64,000 bases of DNA from AC-32 sp963821495. GTDB lineage: Bacteria; Actinomycetota; Thermoleophilia; Gaiellales; Gaiellaceae. This document shows, piece by piece, positions 51,244 through 59,996 of this stretch (within the stretch, counting starts at the first letter, position 1; every line of letters starts with the position of its first letter). Both the position numbers and the translations under genes were made by a program. The stretch lies in contig CAWGEA010000001.1 in assembly GCA_963821495.1 (NCBI GenBank), positions 62,001 to 126,000 of the forward strand, in the 5' to 3' direction. The notes below the pieces were generated by a model. That model saw only the letters and a list, made by a program, of their open reading frames with translations. It was not told where the DNA came from and searched no databases.

Positions 51244-51298
51244 TGGCCCATTTGGGCCAAGAGAGCGGTTTGCGGTCGTCCGACAGGCTTGTTAGGGT
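51244..51298 (+). promoter_or_regulatory. Palindrome and promoter between the two cell-wall enzyme genes
   Basis: TGGCCCATTTGGGCCA (51244-51259) is a perfect palindrome with a two-base centre, a likely regulator site. TTGCGG (51270-51275), 17 bases and TAGGGT (51293-51298) form a good promoter for the NlpC/P60 gene. Confidence 0.65.
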
Positions 51299-51301
51299 GC
51301 C

Positions 51302-52468
51302 GTGCTTGTGACGTACCGGCCCCTCTTTCGAGGGCGCCTGTCGGGCCCATTTACCCCCTCCGGCCCGACCAGACGAAAGGCGCCGGCACTAGTCATCGCT
51401 TTGGCTTTGGCCCTTGCGCTGACCGCTGCTTCCGCTTCGGCGGATCCGGGTGTCGCCTCGAAGGAGGCGGAGGCTCAGAGCGTGCTCGGACAGATCCAGC
51501 AGCTCGACTCCAGCCTCGAGCGCGCCGTCGAGGCGTACAACCTCGCGACGGTCAAGCTGAACAGGATCAAGCACGACCTCTCGGCGAACACGGTTGCGCT
51601 GGCCTCGGCCAGGAAGAGCCTGACGAGCGCGCAGCTGCAGCTCTCGAAGCGCCTCGTCGACATCTACACCGCAGGCGACCAGAACGCCGGGCTGGCAGTG
51701 CTGCTCGGCGCCTCGAGCCTGGACGACATGCTCGGCCGCATGGACGCGGCCGACCGCGTGTCGCAGCAGGACACGCTGGTGCTCCATCAGGTCGTGCGCT
51801 TCCGTCGCGAGGTCCAGCACCGGCAGCGGTTCCTCAAGCACGCGCACGCCACGCAGGTGCAGGTCGTCGCCGAGCGGAACGCCGCCCGCGCGTCGATCGA
51901 GAGCCAGCTCGGCCAGCGCCGCTCGCTGCTGAACTCGATCCGGGGTGAGATCGCGCACCTGAAGGCCGTCGAGGCGGCGCGGCAGGCTCAACTCCAGCAG
52001 GAAGCGCAGGCGCGGCTGGCCCAGCAGCAGGTCGATCAGCGCCAGGCGACGCTCGCGCCGACCGTGCCGGTCACGGCCCCGTCGCAGCCGTCGCAGCCGT
52101 CGACGCCCGCGCCCCCCGCGCGCTACGGCGGTGTCGTCGGGATCGCGATGCGCTACCTCGGCACGCCGTACGTCTGGGGCGGCGCCTCGCCGTCCGGGTT
52201 CGACTGCTCCGGGTTCGTGATGTACGTCTTCTCGCAGATCGGCGTCTCGCTGCCACACAGCTCCTACGCGCAGTACGGCTACGGCAGCGCGGTCTCGCGC
52301 AGCGACCTGCAGCCGGGCGATCTCGTCTTCTTCGACGGGCTCGGCCACGTCGGGATCTACATCGGCGGAGGCAGCTTCATCCATTCGCCGCACACGGGCG
52401 ACGTGGTCAAGATCTCGAGCCTGTCCGGCTGGTACGCGTCGACCTACGTCGGCGCCCGCCGCCTCTAG
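51302..52468 (+). CDS. Secreted NlpC/P60 peptidoglycan endopeptidase with N-terminal coiled coil
   Basis: A 388-residue enzyme (GTG 51302; GTG 51308 is equally possible given the -10 box at 51293). Basic N-terminus, membrane/signal segment (ALVIALALALALTAASASA), coiled coil to about residue 240, Pro/Ser linker, then NlpC/P60. The catalytic Cys302 is in GFDCSGFV, His in GHVGIYIGGG and the third residue in FIHSPHTG. It cuts peptide bridges of the wall, in the manner of RipA-type septal hydrolases. Confidence 0.92.
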   Translation: MLVTYRPLFRGRLSGPFTPSGPTRRKAPALVIALALALALTAASASADPGVASKEAEAQSVLGQIQQLDSSLERAVEAYNLATVKLNRIKHDLSANTVALASARKSLTSAQLQLSKRLVDIYTAGDQNAGLAVLLGASSLDDMLGRMDAADRVSQQDTLVLHQVVRFRREVQHRQRFLKHAHATQVQVVAERNAARASIESQLGQRRSLLNSIRGEIAHLKAVEAARQAQLQQEAQARLAQQQVDQRQATLAPTVPVTAPSQPSQPSTPAPPARYGGVVGIAMRYLGTPYVWGGASPSGFDCSGFVMYVFSQIGVSLPHSSYAQYGYGSAVSRSDLQPGDLVFFDGLGHVGIYIGGGSFIHSPHTGDVVKISSLSGWYASTYVGARRL

Positions 52469-52506
52469 CCCGCCGGTTTCCGCGCCTGGGCGCATCTGAG
52501 CTCACA

Positions 52507-52573
52507 GGAGCCGGATGGCCGTCCCTTTCGTCGCGTGCCCGCGTGGGGCGGCATGCGCCGGCCGTCCGGCTCC
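52507..52573. terminator. Bidirectional terminator-type inverted repeat
   Basis: GGAGCCGGATGGCCG (52507-52521) and CGGCCGTCCGGCTCC (52559-52573) form a 15-bp stem with one wobble pair, between two convergent genes. The 37-base loop is itself GC-rich. There is no T tract. Confidence 0.65.
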
Positions 52574-54271
52574 CTATGCGTAGAGCGCTTCGATCTCGGC
52601 CGCGAAGTGGGCCTCGCAGACGCGGCGCTTCAACTTCAGCGTCGGCGTGACCTCGCCCTCCTCGGCACTGAAGTCGCGGGACAGGACGCGGAAGCGCTTG
52701 ATCTGCTCGAAGCGGGAGAGCTCGACGTTCGCCTCGTCGACGATCGCCTGGACGCGCTCCTCTAGCTGCTGCTGCGTGAGGCCGTCGGCGACCGCGGGGT
52801 CGACCGTGATCAGCGCGGCCACGTAGGGCCGGCGGTCGCCGAGCACGAGCGCCTGCGAGACGAGCGGCGCCGTCTTGAGCGCGCTCTCGAGGTTCTGCGG
52901 CGCGACGTTCTTGCCGCCGGCGGTGACGAGGATGTCCTTCTTGCGGTCGGTGATGGTGATGAAGCCGTCCTCGTCGATCGAGCCGACGTCGCCGGAGCGC
53001 AGCCACCCGTCCTCGCCGAGCACCTCTCGCGTCGCCTCCTCGTTCTTGTAGTAGCCGGCGAAGACTGTCTCGCTGCGGATCAGGAGCTCGCCGTCCTCGT
53101 CCGCGCGCACCTCGAAGCCGGGCAGCGCCGGGCCGACGGTGCCGAAGCGGAAGCGCTCGGGCCGGTTGACGGAGGCGGCCGTCGTGCACTCGGTCAGGCC
53201 CCAGCCCTCGATGATCAAGATGTCGATCGAGTGGAAGAACTCGCCGATCTCCTTCGCCAGCGGCGCTCCGCCCGAGACGCCGAGCCGTAGCCGTCCGCCC
53301 AAACGCCCTTTGATCTTGGAGTAGACGAGCCGGTCGGCGAGGCGGTGCTTCGCGGCGAGGGCCGCGGGCACGGGCTCGCCGCGCTGCCTGCGCCCGCTCA
53401 CGTCGCGGCCCACGTGCAGCGCCCAGTCGAGCAGCCGCTTCCGCGGCCCGTGCACCTCCTCGAACTGCGCGAGCACGGCGGTATGCACCTTCTCGTACAG
53501 GCGCGGCACGCTCGGCAACAGCGTCGGCCGGACGGCCGGCATTGCCTCCGCCACGCGCAGCGGGTCGGACACGAATGCGGTCGTGTAGCCGATGTGCGCG
53601 CCGAGGAGGTGCATCAGCCGCCCGAAGTTGTGCGCCAGCGGCAGGTACAGCAGCATCGTGTCGTCGGCAATCGCGAACTCCGGCACGCGGTCGACGCACG
53701 CGGCCATCTCGTAGTAGTTCCGGTGGCGGATCATGCAGGCCTTCGGCGGACCCGTGGTGCCCGAGGTGTAGATGAAGGTGAACAGGTCGTCCTCGCCGAC
53801 CTGTGCCTCGGCCTCGGCGAGGGCGTTCGGGCTCTCGGCGGCGAACGCTCGGCCGCGGGCGCGCACCTCGTCGAGCTCCGCGAACGAGATCACGTGCGCG
53901 AGGCCGAGATCTGCGACCTTTGCCCGCTGCGCCTCGTCCTCGACGAGCACGCCGACGGCGTCCGAGTGCTCGAGCACGTAACGGCAGTCGCGCGGCGAGC
54001 TGTTGGCGTAGATCGCCGCGCCGATCGCGCCGACGCGGCCGAGCGCGTAGTCGAACAGCGCCCACTCGAGGCTGGTCTGCGCGAGGATCCCGAAGGCGTC
54101 GCCCTTGCGCACGCCGAGCGCCAGCAGCCCGTTCGCAACCTCCTCGACGGCGGTGGCTGCCTCCGCCCACGAGACCTCGCGCCACCCCTCGGCGTCCTCG
54201 ACCAGGTAGGCCGCGTTCGCCCGGCCCGCCGAGACCGCATCGTGCCAGAGCCGCCCGATCGTCCTGCTCAT
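52574..54271 (-). CDS. AMP-forming long-chain acyl-CoA synthetase
   Basis: A 565-residue ANL-superfamily enzyme activating fatty acids with ATP and CoA (FadD15-like). Motifs: TFIYTSGTTGPPKACMI (P-loop), EGWGLTE, GDVGSIDEDGFITITDRKKD, and the C-terminal catalytic Lys region near the end of LKLKRR. ATG 54271 follows a TAAGCT box by six bases (leaderless). Confidence 0.93.
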   Translation of the reverse strand: MSRTIGRLWHDAVSAGRANAAYLVEDAEGWREVSWAEAATAVEEVANGLLALGVRKGDAFGILAQTSLEWALFDYALGRVGAIGAAIYANSSPRDCRYVLEHSDAVGVLVEDEAQRAKVADLGLAHVISFAELDEVRARGRAFAAESPNALAEAEAQVGEDDLFTFIYTSGTTGPPKACMIRHRNYYEMAACVDRVPEFAIADDTMLLYLPLAHNFGRLMHLLGAHIGYTTAFVSDPLRVAEAMPAVRPTLLPSVPRLYEKVHTAVLAQFEEVHGPRKRLLDWALHVGRDVSGRRQRGEPVPAALAAKHRLADRLVYSKIKGRLGGRLRLGVSGGAPLAKEIGEFFHSIDILIIEGWGLTECTTAASVNRPERFRFGTVGPALPGFEVRADEDGELLIRSETVFAGYYKNEEATREVLGEDGWLRSGDVGSIDEDGFITITDRKKDILVTAGGKNVAPQNLESALKTAPLVSQALVLGDRRPYVAALITVDPAVADGLTQQQLEERVQAIVDEANVELSRFEQIKRFRVLSRDFSAEEGEVTPTLKLKRRVCEAHFAAEIEALYA

Positions 54272-54277
54272 GGAGCC

Positions 54278-54283
54278 AGCTTA
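54278..54283 (-). promoter_or_regulatory. -10 box of the acyl-CoA synthetase gene
   Basis: TAAGCT on the minus strand, six bases before ATG 54271; no clear -35. Confidence 0.45.
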
Positions 54284-54370
54284 ATCTGCGGATCAGCGGG
54301 GGAAGGGAACGCGGCCGCGGCGGCGAATCCGCCCGGTCCCACTAGACTTCCCCACAGCGAAAGCGGCCCA

Positions 54371-55240
54371 ATGCGAACTACCTGGAACGGATCCCTCAGT
54401 TTCGGCCTGGTCACGATCCCGGTCGGCCTCGCGCCCGCCACGGCGCCGAAGGCTCGCGCCTCGGACGTCACCTTCCGCACGTTGCACCGCGAGTGCCAGA
54501 CGCCGATCAAGCAGAAGCGCTGGTGCCCGGTGCACGAGCGCGAGGTGCCGAACGACGAGCTCGTCAAGGGCTGGGAGGTCTCGAAGGGCCAGTTCGTGAT
54601 CGTCGAGGACGCCGACCTGGAGGCGATCGAGCAGCGCGACACCTCGCGCGCGATCGAGATCTCGCGCTTCGTCCCCCTGGCCGAGGTCGACCCGATGTTC
54701 TTCGACCGCACCTACTTCCTGGCGCCGTCGAACGCCGAGGCTCAGCGCAAGCCGTATGCCCTGCTGCTGAACGCCATGAAGGAGACCGGCATGGCCGCGA
54801 TCGGCCGCATGGTCATCCGCGGCAACGAGAACTTCGTCCTCGTGCGGCCGAAGGGCGACGCGCTCGTGCTCGAGACGCTCTTCCTCGCGGAGGACGTCCG
54901 TTCGCAGGCCGAGATCGACGAGGCGGTCGAGGGCATCGCGGTGAGCGAGCCGGAGCTCGACCTCGCGCGGCAGCTGATCGACAGCCTCGTGGGCGAGTGG
55001 GAGCCGGGCGAGCTGCACAGCGAGTACCGGCAGAACCTGCGCGAGATGCTCGAGGCCAAGCTGGCCGGCGAGGAGATCGCGAAGCCGGAGCCGGTCGCCG
55101 ACGCGCCGGTGGTCGACCTGATGGAGGCGCTCAAGAAGAGCGTGGCCGCCTCGAAGTCGCGCTCGGGCTCGGACGGAGGGAAGGCGAAGGGCTCCGGCGG
55201 CAAGAAGCCGGCTACGCGGAAGCGCGCAGCCGCCCGCTAG
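54371..55240 (+). CDS. ku: Non-homologous end joining protein Ku
   Basis: A 289-residue bacterial Ku: RTTWNGSLSFGLVTIPVGL start, FRTLHRECQTPIKQKRWCP and the beta-barrel that encircles DNA ends, then a Lys/Ala/Ser-rich C-terminal tail (residues ~255-289) typical of DNA-binding extensions. It normally recruits LigD, which is not in the window. A TAGACT box at 54343-54348 is the likely -10. Confidence 0.96.
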   Translation: MRTTWNGSLSFGLVTIPVGLAPATAPKARASDVTFRTLHRECQTPIKQKRWCPVHEREVPNDELVKGWEVSKGQFVIVEDADLEAIEQRDTSRAIEISRFVPLAEVDPMFFDRTYFLAPSNAEAQRKPYALLLNAMKETGMAAIGRMVIRGNENFVLVRPKGDALVLETLFLAEDVRSQAEIDEAVEGIAVSEPELDLARQLIDSLVGEWEPGELHSEYRQNLREMLEAKLAGEEIAKPEPVADAPVVDLMEALKKSVAASKSRSGSDGGKAKGSGGKKPATRKRAAAR

Positions 55241-55935
55241 GCCGGTTCGTCGTACTCGTCGGCGACCTCGTCGAAGACGGCCGCGATCAGATGGACCGTC
55301 GAGATTGCGCTCAACCCCACCACACCGGCCTGCTCCGGCGTGAGCGGGAGCGCGTCGAGCAACCCGTCCAGCTCGTCGCCGTGACCCGGATCGAGCTCGG
55401 AGTGCGCGATCAGCGTCCGGAAGGCGCTGCGGTCGTACCCCGTCCGACTCATTAGGCCGTCGATCATCGCCATCGAGGGTGGATAGCCCTCGAGGATCGC
55501 GATGTAGCCCAGGAGGGCCACTGGGTGGTAGTGGAGGATCCAGTAGTACTGCGCCCCGACGAGGGTGGCGACCGAGGGGGCGGGAGGACGGGCGAGCACG
55601 GTCGAGCGGTCGATTCCGAGGACCTCGAGGTCGTCGAGCAGCCACTCGTCGTGGTCGAGCTCCTCGGCGATGTGGTGTTCCAGGTACTCCGCCACCCCGG
55701 CGGCCACCGCGTCGTGCTCGGCAAGGAGGAGGGCGCGGTCGCGTCCCGTCTCCATCAGCGGGACGCTTGCCCGGAGGATGCCGTGCGAGACGCGGAGGTA
55801 CTCCGGATAGACCTCGCGCACGCGCGGATGGGAGCAGATCCGGTCGCTCGCGGCCACGAGCATTGGAAGGACCGGCCGGATCTTGCGCCGGAGCGAGTCG
55901 CTCCGTCCGGACGCCGTGATCTGCCCGGTGCTCAC
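55237..55935 (-). CDS. Heme-oxygenase-like diiron enzyme (HDO family, iron-containing redox enzyme)
   Basis: A 232-residue all-helical protein. EYLEHHIAEELDHDEWLLDD, GYIAILEGYPP and AHSELDPGHGDELDGLLDAL give the His/Glu/Asp ligand pattern of heme-oxygenase-like diiron oxidases. Members carry out N-oxygenation, decarboxylation or C-C cleavage in natural product routes; the substrate here is unknown. GTG directly follows the TAG of the upstream 98-residue gene, so the two form a coupled pair. Its end overlaps ku by four bases. Confidence 0.78.
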   Translation of the reverse strand: MSTGQITASGRSDSLRRKIRPVLPMLVAASDRICSHPRVREVYPEYLRVSHGILRASVPLMETGRDRALLLAEHDAVAAGVAEYLEHHIAEELDHDEWLLDDLEVLGIDRSTVLARPPAPSVATLVGAQYYWILHYHPVALLGYIAILEGYPPSMAMIDGLMSRTGYDRSAFRTLIAHSELDPGHGDELDGLLDALPLTPEQAGVVGLSAISTVHLIAAVFDEVADEYDEPA

Positions 55936-56232
55936 CTAGAGCTTCGCGAGCGTGGCCGTGGTGTCGTCGATGGACACGTCCTCGTAGAGGCCGTCCACGC
56001 CCTTCATCGTCTTCTGCAGCTGCGCTAGCACGCGCAGCTCCTCGTAGGTGAGCTCGCTGAAGAAGGCGCGCACCTTGGGCGGGAGGTCGTTCGCCGCGTC
56101 GCCCAGCTCCTCCCTGAGGGTCTTCTCCGGATGGTCGGCGAACCTCCTCCTCTTCCCCGGATCCGAGATCACCTCGGCGAGGAGCGCAAGCGCCCGCTTC
56201 CGAGCATCGGCTGAGCTCCGTGGTCTCGCCAC
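55936..56232 (-). CDS. Small 98-aa protein coupled to the HDO enzyme (leader-peptide-like)
   Basis: A soluble helical protein with LLAEVISDPGKRRRFADHPE, LPPKVRAFFSELTYEELRVL and a short C-terminal end GLYEDVSIDDTTATLAKL. The pattern of a conserved helical front followed by a short polar tail recalls Nif11/NHLP-type leader peptides of RiPPs, but a defined cleavage motif and core are not evident. AAAGGGGG is eight bases before the GTG. It may be a substrate or a partner of the enzyme. Confidence 0.7.
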   Translation of the reverse strand: MARPRSSADARKRALALLAEVISDPGKRRRFADHPEKTLREELGDAANDLPPKVRAFFSELTYEELRVLAQLQKTMKGVDGLYEDVSIDDTTATLAKL

Positions 56233-56293
56233 GTAGGGCCCCCTTTCTGTCGGGACGGGCGCCCTACGTACCCCGTTGCGTGCCGGTTGTCAA
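56231..56293 (-). promoter_or_regulatory. Promoter and inverted repeat before the small protein-HDO pair
   Basis: Minus strand TTGACA (56293-56288), 17 bases, TACGTA (56270-56265). A 9-bp inverted repeat ACGTAGGGC (56231-56239) and GCCCTACGT (56261-56269) spans from the -10 to the start codon and encloses the ribosome binding site, so it could be an operator or an RNA hairpin that hides the start. Confidence 0.6.
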
Positions 56294-56405
56294 GCCGCCA
56301 ACCGACTTGCGAGGGCCCGAGGCGGGCGCACACAATGACCTCAGCTCGCTGGGCGGGCTCGGCTGAACCCTCCGGCCGGGCCGGCAGAAGGGGATGGTCT
56401 CGTCG

Positions 56406-59400
56406 ATGAGCGTGAGCCTTACGTGTTCGCAGTGCGGTGCCGAAAACGAGGCGGACGCTCGCTTCTGCCGGTGGTGCGCGACCGGGCTCTCCCCCTCGCC
56501 GCCGCTCGATCCGGAGGTGCGCAAGGTCGTCACCGTCCTCTTCTCGGATGTCGCCGACTCGACCCGCCTCGGACAGGAGCTGGACCCGGAGGCCATGCGC
56601 CGGCTGGTCTCCCGCTACTTCGACGAGATGAAGGTGGTGCTCGAGCGCCACGGCGGCGTCGTGGAGAAGTTCATCGGCGACGCGGTGATGGCGGTCTTCG
56701 GGGTTCCCCAGGTCCACGAGGACGACGCCCTCCGGGCCGTGCGCGCGGCGCAGGAGATGCGGGACGCGCTGGACCGCCTGAACGAGGAGCTCTGCGAACG
56801 CTGGGGAGTGGCGCTCGCGTTCCGAACGGGCCTCTTCACCGGCGAGGTGATCGCCGGCGACCCGGGCCGGGGCCAGTCGTTCGTCGCCGGAGACACCGTG
56901 AACACCGCCTCGCGTCTCGAGAGTGCCGCGCAGCCCGGGGAGATCCTGATCGGCGAGCCCACCTACCGGCTCGTGCGGGAGGCGGTCTCGGTCGAGGACG
57001 TCGGGCCGCTGACGGTGAAGGGAAAGAGCGAGCCCCTTCGCGCCTTCCGGGTGCTCGACATCGACGCGACCGCGCCCGGCTGGACGCGCCGCCTCGACTC
57101 GCCGCTCGTCGGCCGTGGGGATCAGCTCTCGCTGCTCGAACGGACGCTGGCGCGAAGCGCGAGCGAGGGAGAGGCGGCGCTCGTGACGCTGATGGGCGCC
57201 GCCGGCGTGGGCAAGTCGAGGCTGAGCGGCGAGTTCCTCTCCAGGGTCGCAGGGCACGCGGGAGTGCTTCGGGGGCGCTGCCTGCCTTACGGCGAAGGCA
57301 TCACGTTCTGGCCGATCGCAGCCGTTCTGAGAGACGCGACGGGTACCGACGACCGCGATCCTGCCGAGCACGTGCGGCGCAGGATCTCCGAGCTCCTCGA
57401 GGGCGACGAGGACGCCGCGCTCGTGGCCGAGCGCCTCGGCGGCCTCGTCGGCGGCGGCGTCGCCACCCCGGGGATCCAGGAGACCTTCTGGGCGGTCAGG
57501 AAGCTCTTCGAGCACCTCGGGAAGGAGCGGCCGCTGGTCGTGGTCTTCGACGACATCCACTGGGGCGAGCCGACGTTCCTCGACCTGCTCGAGTACCTGG
57601 CCGACCGCATCAGGACGGCGCCCGTCGTGCTCTTGTGCCTCGCTCGGCCCGAGCTCCTGGAGGTGCGCGCCGGCTGGATGAGCACCAGGCCGAATGCGAC
57701 GCTGGTCTCGCTCGAGCCGCTGAGCGGGGACGAGATCGACGGTCTGATCCGGAACCTCGCCGGCGGGGCGAAGCTCGAGGACGAAGCGCGGGCGAGGATC
57801 GTTGAGGTCGCCGAGGGGAACCCCCTGTTCGTCGAAGAGACGCTCCGCATGCTCGTCGACGACGGCGTTCTCCGGCAACACGACGGCGCGTGGACCGTGG
57901 CCGGGGATCTCTCGGGCCTCGCGATTCCCCCCACGATCCAGGCGCTGCTGACGGCCCGGCTGGACCGGCTGGAGCGGGAGGAACGCGCGGTGATCGAGCG
58001 GGCGGCGATCGTGGGACGCGTGTTCTCGTGGGAGGCCGTTGCCTGGCTCTCGCCGGCAGAGGTCAGACCGACGGTGTTCCGGCAGCTCCAGTCGCTCTCG
58101 CGCAAGGAGCTCGTGCAGCCCGACTACTCCGAGATCGGAGAGTCGTTCCGCTTCGCCCACATCCTGATCCGGGATGCCGCGTACAGCGCGATCCCGAAGG
58201 CGGACCGGGCGGAGCTGCACGGGCGGTTCGCGAGCTTCGTCGAGCTCGAGGCGAAGGAGCTGTCCGGCGAGTACGAGGAGATCGTCGGCTACCACCTCGA
58301 CCAGGCGAGGCGGTTGCTGCTCGAACTCGGGTCGGCGAGCGAGCGCACCGCGGAGCTGGGTGCGCGCGCGGGGGCCGTGCTGGCCTCGGCGGGGCGCAGA
58401 GCCTTCGGCCGTGGTGACATGTCGGCGGCCGTGAAGCTGCTGTCCCGGGCGGCCGCCCTCCTGTCCGAGCACGACCCCGAGCGCGCGGAACTCCTGCCAC
58501 AGCTGGCCTTCGCGCTGTTCGAGACCGGGGATTTCGCGGGGCTCCAGGACGTCGTGGCCGAGACGCGGAGGACGGCTTTTGCGTCCGGCAACTCGAGCCT
58601 CGAGGCGTACGCGGTCATCCTCGGGCTCTGGATCGAGATCTCATGGGCTCCCGAAGGGTGGGCCGACACGGCCCAGCGGGAGGCGGCCACGGCGATCTCC
58701 GCGTTCGAGGCTGCGGGGGACGAGCGCGGTCTCGCGAAGGCGTGGGCGCTCTTCGGGCTCGTCTACCTCGTCCGGGCGCAGTTCGCGGACGCGGAGGAGG
58801 CCTGGGAGAAGGCCGCGGAGCACGCGCAGAGGGCCGGCGACCGCCGCGACGAGCTGGAGAGCCTTTCGTGGGTTCCACTCGTCGTCTGGGCGGGGCCGAC
58901 GCAGACCGCCCGGGGCCTCGAGCGCTGCGAGGAGGTCGTGCGGCGGGCGCGGGGCGACAAGAAGGTGACCGCGAGCGCGCTGCTCGCCCAGGCGACCTTC
59001 GAAGCGGGACAGGGGCGGTTCGACGACGCGCGCGCGCTGATCGGCCGCGCCAAGGCCTTGCTGGAGGAGGTTGCGCTGACGGTCTGGCTGGGAGGCCCGC
59101 TCGCGCAGTTCGCGGGGTGGGTCGAGCTGCTGGCGAACGATCCGGCGGCCGCCGAGCGCGAGCTTCGCTCCGGCTACGACAAGCTGAGGGAGATCGGAGA
59201 GCTGTCGTGGCTCTCCACGACGGCGGCGCTCCTGGCGGAGGCCGTATGGCTGGTGGGCCGCGCCGATGAGGCCGCGGAGCTCATCCGGGCGAGCGAGGAG
59301 TCCGCCGGGGCCGAAGACAGGTACTCGCACGCGCTGTTCCGCAGCGTTCGGGCGGAGATCCTCGCCCGTGGAGGGGACGCCGGCGCAGCCGAGCGGCTGT

Positions 59401-59648
59401 CTCGCGAGTCCGTTGCTCTCGCGGACGAGACCGACTTTCTCGATCTTCGCTGGTTGACGCGGATCGGCCGCGCGAACGTCCTGCGGTCGGCCGGGCGCGG
59501 TAAGGAGTCTCGAGCCGTCCTCCGCGAAGCCACCCGGATCGCCGAGCGGAAGGGGAACCTCGTGGCCGCTCGGCGGGCCCGCGAGCTACTCGAGCAGGCG
59601 GGCGAGGCGGAGCGCGCGCCCCCGTCCGACGGACCCTCGAACCCGTAG
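56406..59648 (+). CDS. Zinc ribbon-adenylate cyclase-AAA ATPase-TPR signalling protein
   Basis: A 1080-residue regulator. A zinc ribbon (Cys7, 10, 21, 24) is followed by a class III cyclase domain (about 36-210) with metal Asp48 and Asp92, substrate-specifying Lys88 and Asp163, and transition-state Asn166 and Arg170, so it should be active and ATP-specific. Then a P-loop domain with Walker A GAAGVGKS (264-271) and Walker B VVVFDDIHW, and about 500 residues of TPR-like repeats. Such proteins resemble LuxR-type MalT ATPases fused to cyclases. ATG 56406 is preferred because AAGGGG would abut ATG 56394. Confidence 0.9.
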   Translation: MSVSLTCSQCGAENEADARFCRWCATGLSPSPPLDPEVRKVVTVLFSDVADSTRLGQELDPEAMRRLVSRYFDEMKVVLERHGGVVEKFIGDAVMAVFGVPQVHEDDALRAVRAAQEMRDALDRLNEELCERWGVALAFRTGLFTGEVIAGDPGRGQSFVAGDTVNTASRLESAAQPGEILIGEPTYRLVREAVSVEDVGPLTVKGKSEPLRAFRVLDIDATAPGWTRRLDSPLVGRGDQLSLLERTLARSASEGEAALVTLMGAAGVGKSRLSGEFLSRVAGHAGVLRGRCLPYGEGITFWPIAAVLRDATGTDDRDPAEHVRRRISELLEGDEDAALVAERLGGLVGGGVATPGIQETFWAVRKLFEHLGKERPLVVVFDDIHWGEPTFLDLLEYLADRIRTAPVVLLCLARPELLEVRAGWMSTRPNATLVSLEPLSGDEIDGLIRNLAGGAKLEDEARARIVEVAEGNPLFVEETLRMLVDDGVLRQHDGAWTVAGDLSGLAIPPTIQALLTARLDRLEREERAVIERAAIVGRVFSWEAVAWLSPAEVRPTVFRQLQSLSRKELVQPDYSEIGESFRFAHILIRDAAYSAIPKADRAELHGRFASFVELEAKELSGEYEEIVGYHLDQARRLLLELGSASERTAELGARAGAVLASAGRRAFGRGDMSAAVKLLSRAAALLSEHDPERAELLPQLAFALFETGDFAGLQDVVAETRRTAFASGNSSLEAYAVILGLWIEISWAPEGWADTAQREAATAISAFEAAGDERGLAKAWALFGLVYLVRAQFADAEEAWEKAAEHAQRAGDRRDELESLSWVPLVVWAGPTQTARGLERCEEVVRRARGDKKVTASALLAQATFEAGQGRFDDARALIGRAKALLEEVALTVWLGGPLAQFAGWVELLANDPAAAERELRSGYDKLREIGELSWLSTTAALLAEAVWLVGRADEAAELIRASEESAGAEDRYSHALFRSVRAEILARGGDAGAAERLSRESVALADETDFLDLRWLTRIGRANVLRSAGRGKESRAVLREATRIAERKGNLVAARRARELLEQAGEAERAPPSDGPSNP

Positions 59649-59667
59649 CCGGCGGCTCGCCAGCTGC

Positions 59668-59838
59668 TCAGTGGTGCTGCGGGGCGGCGCCGAGCGCCTG
59701 CAGCTGCGCCTGGAAGAGCGTCTTGTCGATCTTGCCCTGGTAGATCGGCACGCCTTCCTGCATGCATACGCGGATCACTTCCGTGCGCTCGATCCCAAGC
59801 TCCTTCGACAGCTCCTCGGGCGTCAGGTGGTTCGGCAT
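59668..59838 (-). CDS. 56-aa HTH-like small protein
   Basis: MPNHLTPEELSKELGIERTE then VIRVCMQEGVPIYQGKIDKT and LFQAQLQALGAAPQHH. It looks like a single helix-turn-helix unit (TPEELSKELGIERTEVIRVC) with a short beta tail, similar in outline to IF2-N or excisionase-like folds. GGGAG lies ten bases before the ATG. A terminator-ended leader lies 37 bases upstream, so its expression may be attenuated. Not assigned to a known family. Confidence 0.65.
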   Translation of the reverse strand: MPNHLTPEELSKELGIERTEVIRVCMQEGVPIYQGKIDKTLFQAQLQALGAAPQHH

Positions 59839-59874
59839 CTGTCCTAGCTCCCTTCCCTCGGTTCCCTGGGCAAC

Positions 59875-59974
59875 AAAAAAACCCGCCGCGCTCTGAGCGC
59901 CGACGGGTCAGCCGACCAATCTTCTCTGGTGTCCGGCAGGAATCAGGGGTCCTGCCTCCCCGAACGATCCATCA
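59875..59974 (-). ncRNA. Candidate small RNA or attenuated leader ending in an intrinsic terminator
   Basis: On the minus strand a promoter TTGCGT (60009-60004), 17 bases, TATTGT (59986-59981) should start RNA near 59974. The RNA would hold a hairpin GGCAGGA/TCCTGCC (59956-59935) and end in a GC-rich stem (59908-59881) followed by seven T (59881-59875). The stop lies before the 56-aa gene, so this is either an independent ~100-nt RNA or its leader. I recognise no known riboswitch. Confidence 0.5.
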
Positions 59975-59996
59975 CCCGAAACAATAATCGCCCCTC

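Noticed and set aside
51180..51301. Possible c-di-AMP (ydaO) riboswitch before the cell-wall hydrolases, as known in other actinobacteria
   Set aside because: The intergenic space is only about 130 bases and shows none of the conserved ydaO core; the -10 box lies right at the NlpC/P60 start.
52407..54185. A 592-codon frame on the minus strand over the acyl-CoA ligase
   Set aside because: Arg/Ala-rich shadow of the ligase in another frame; the ligase frame has all family motifs.
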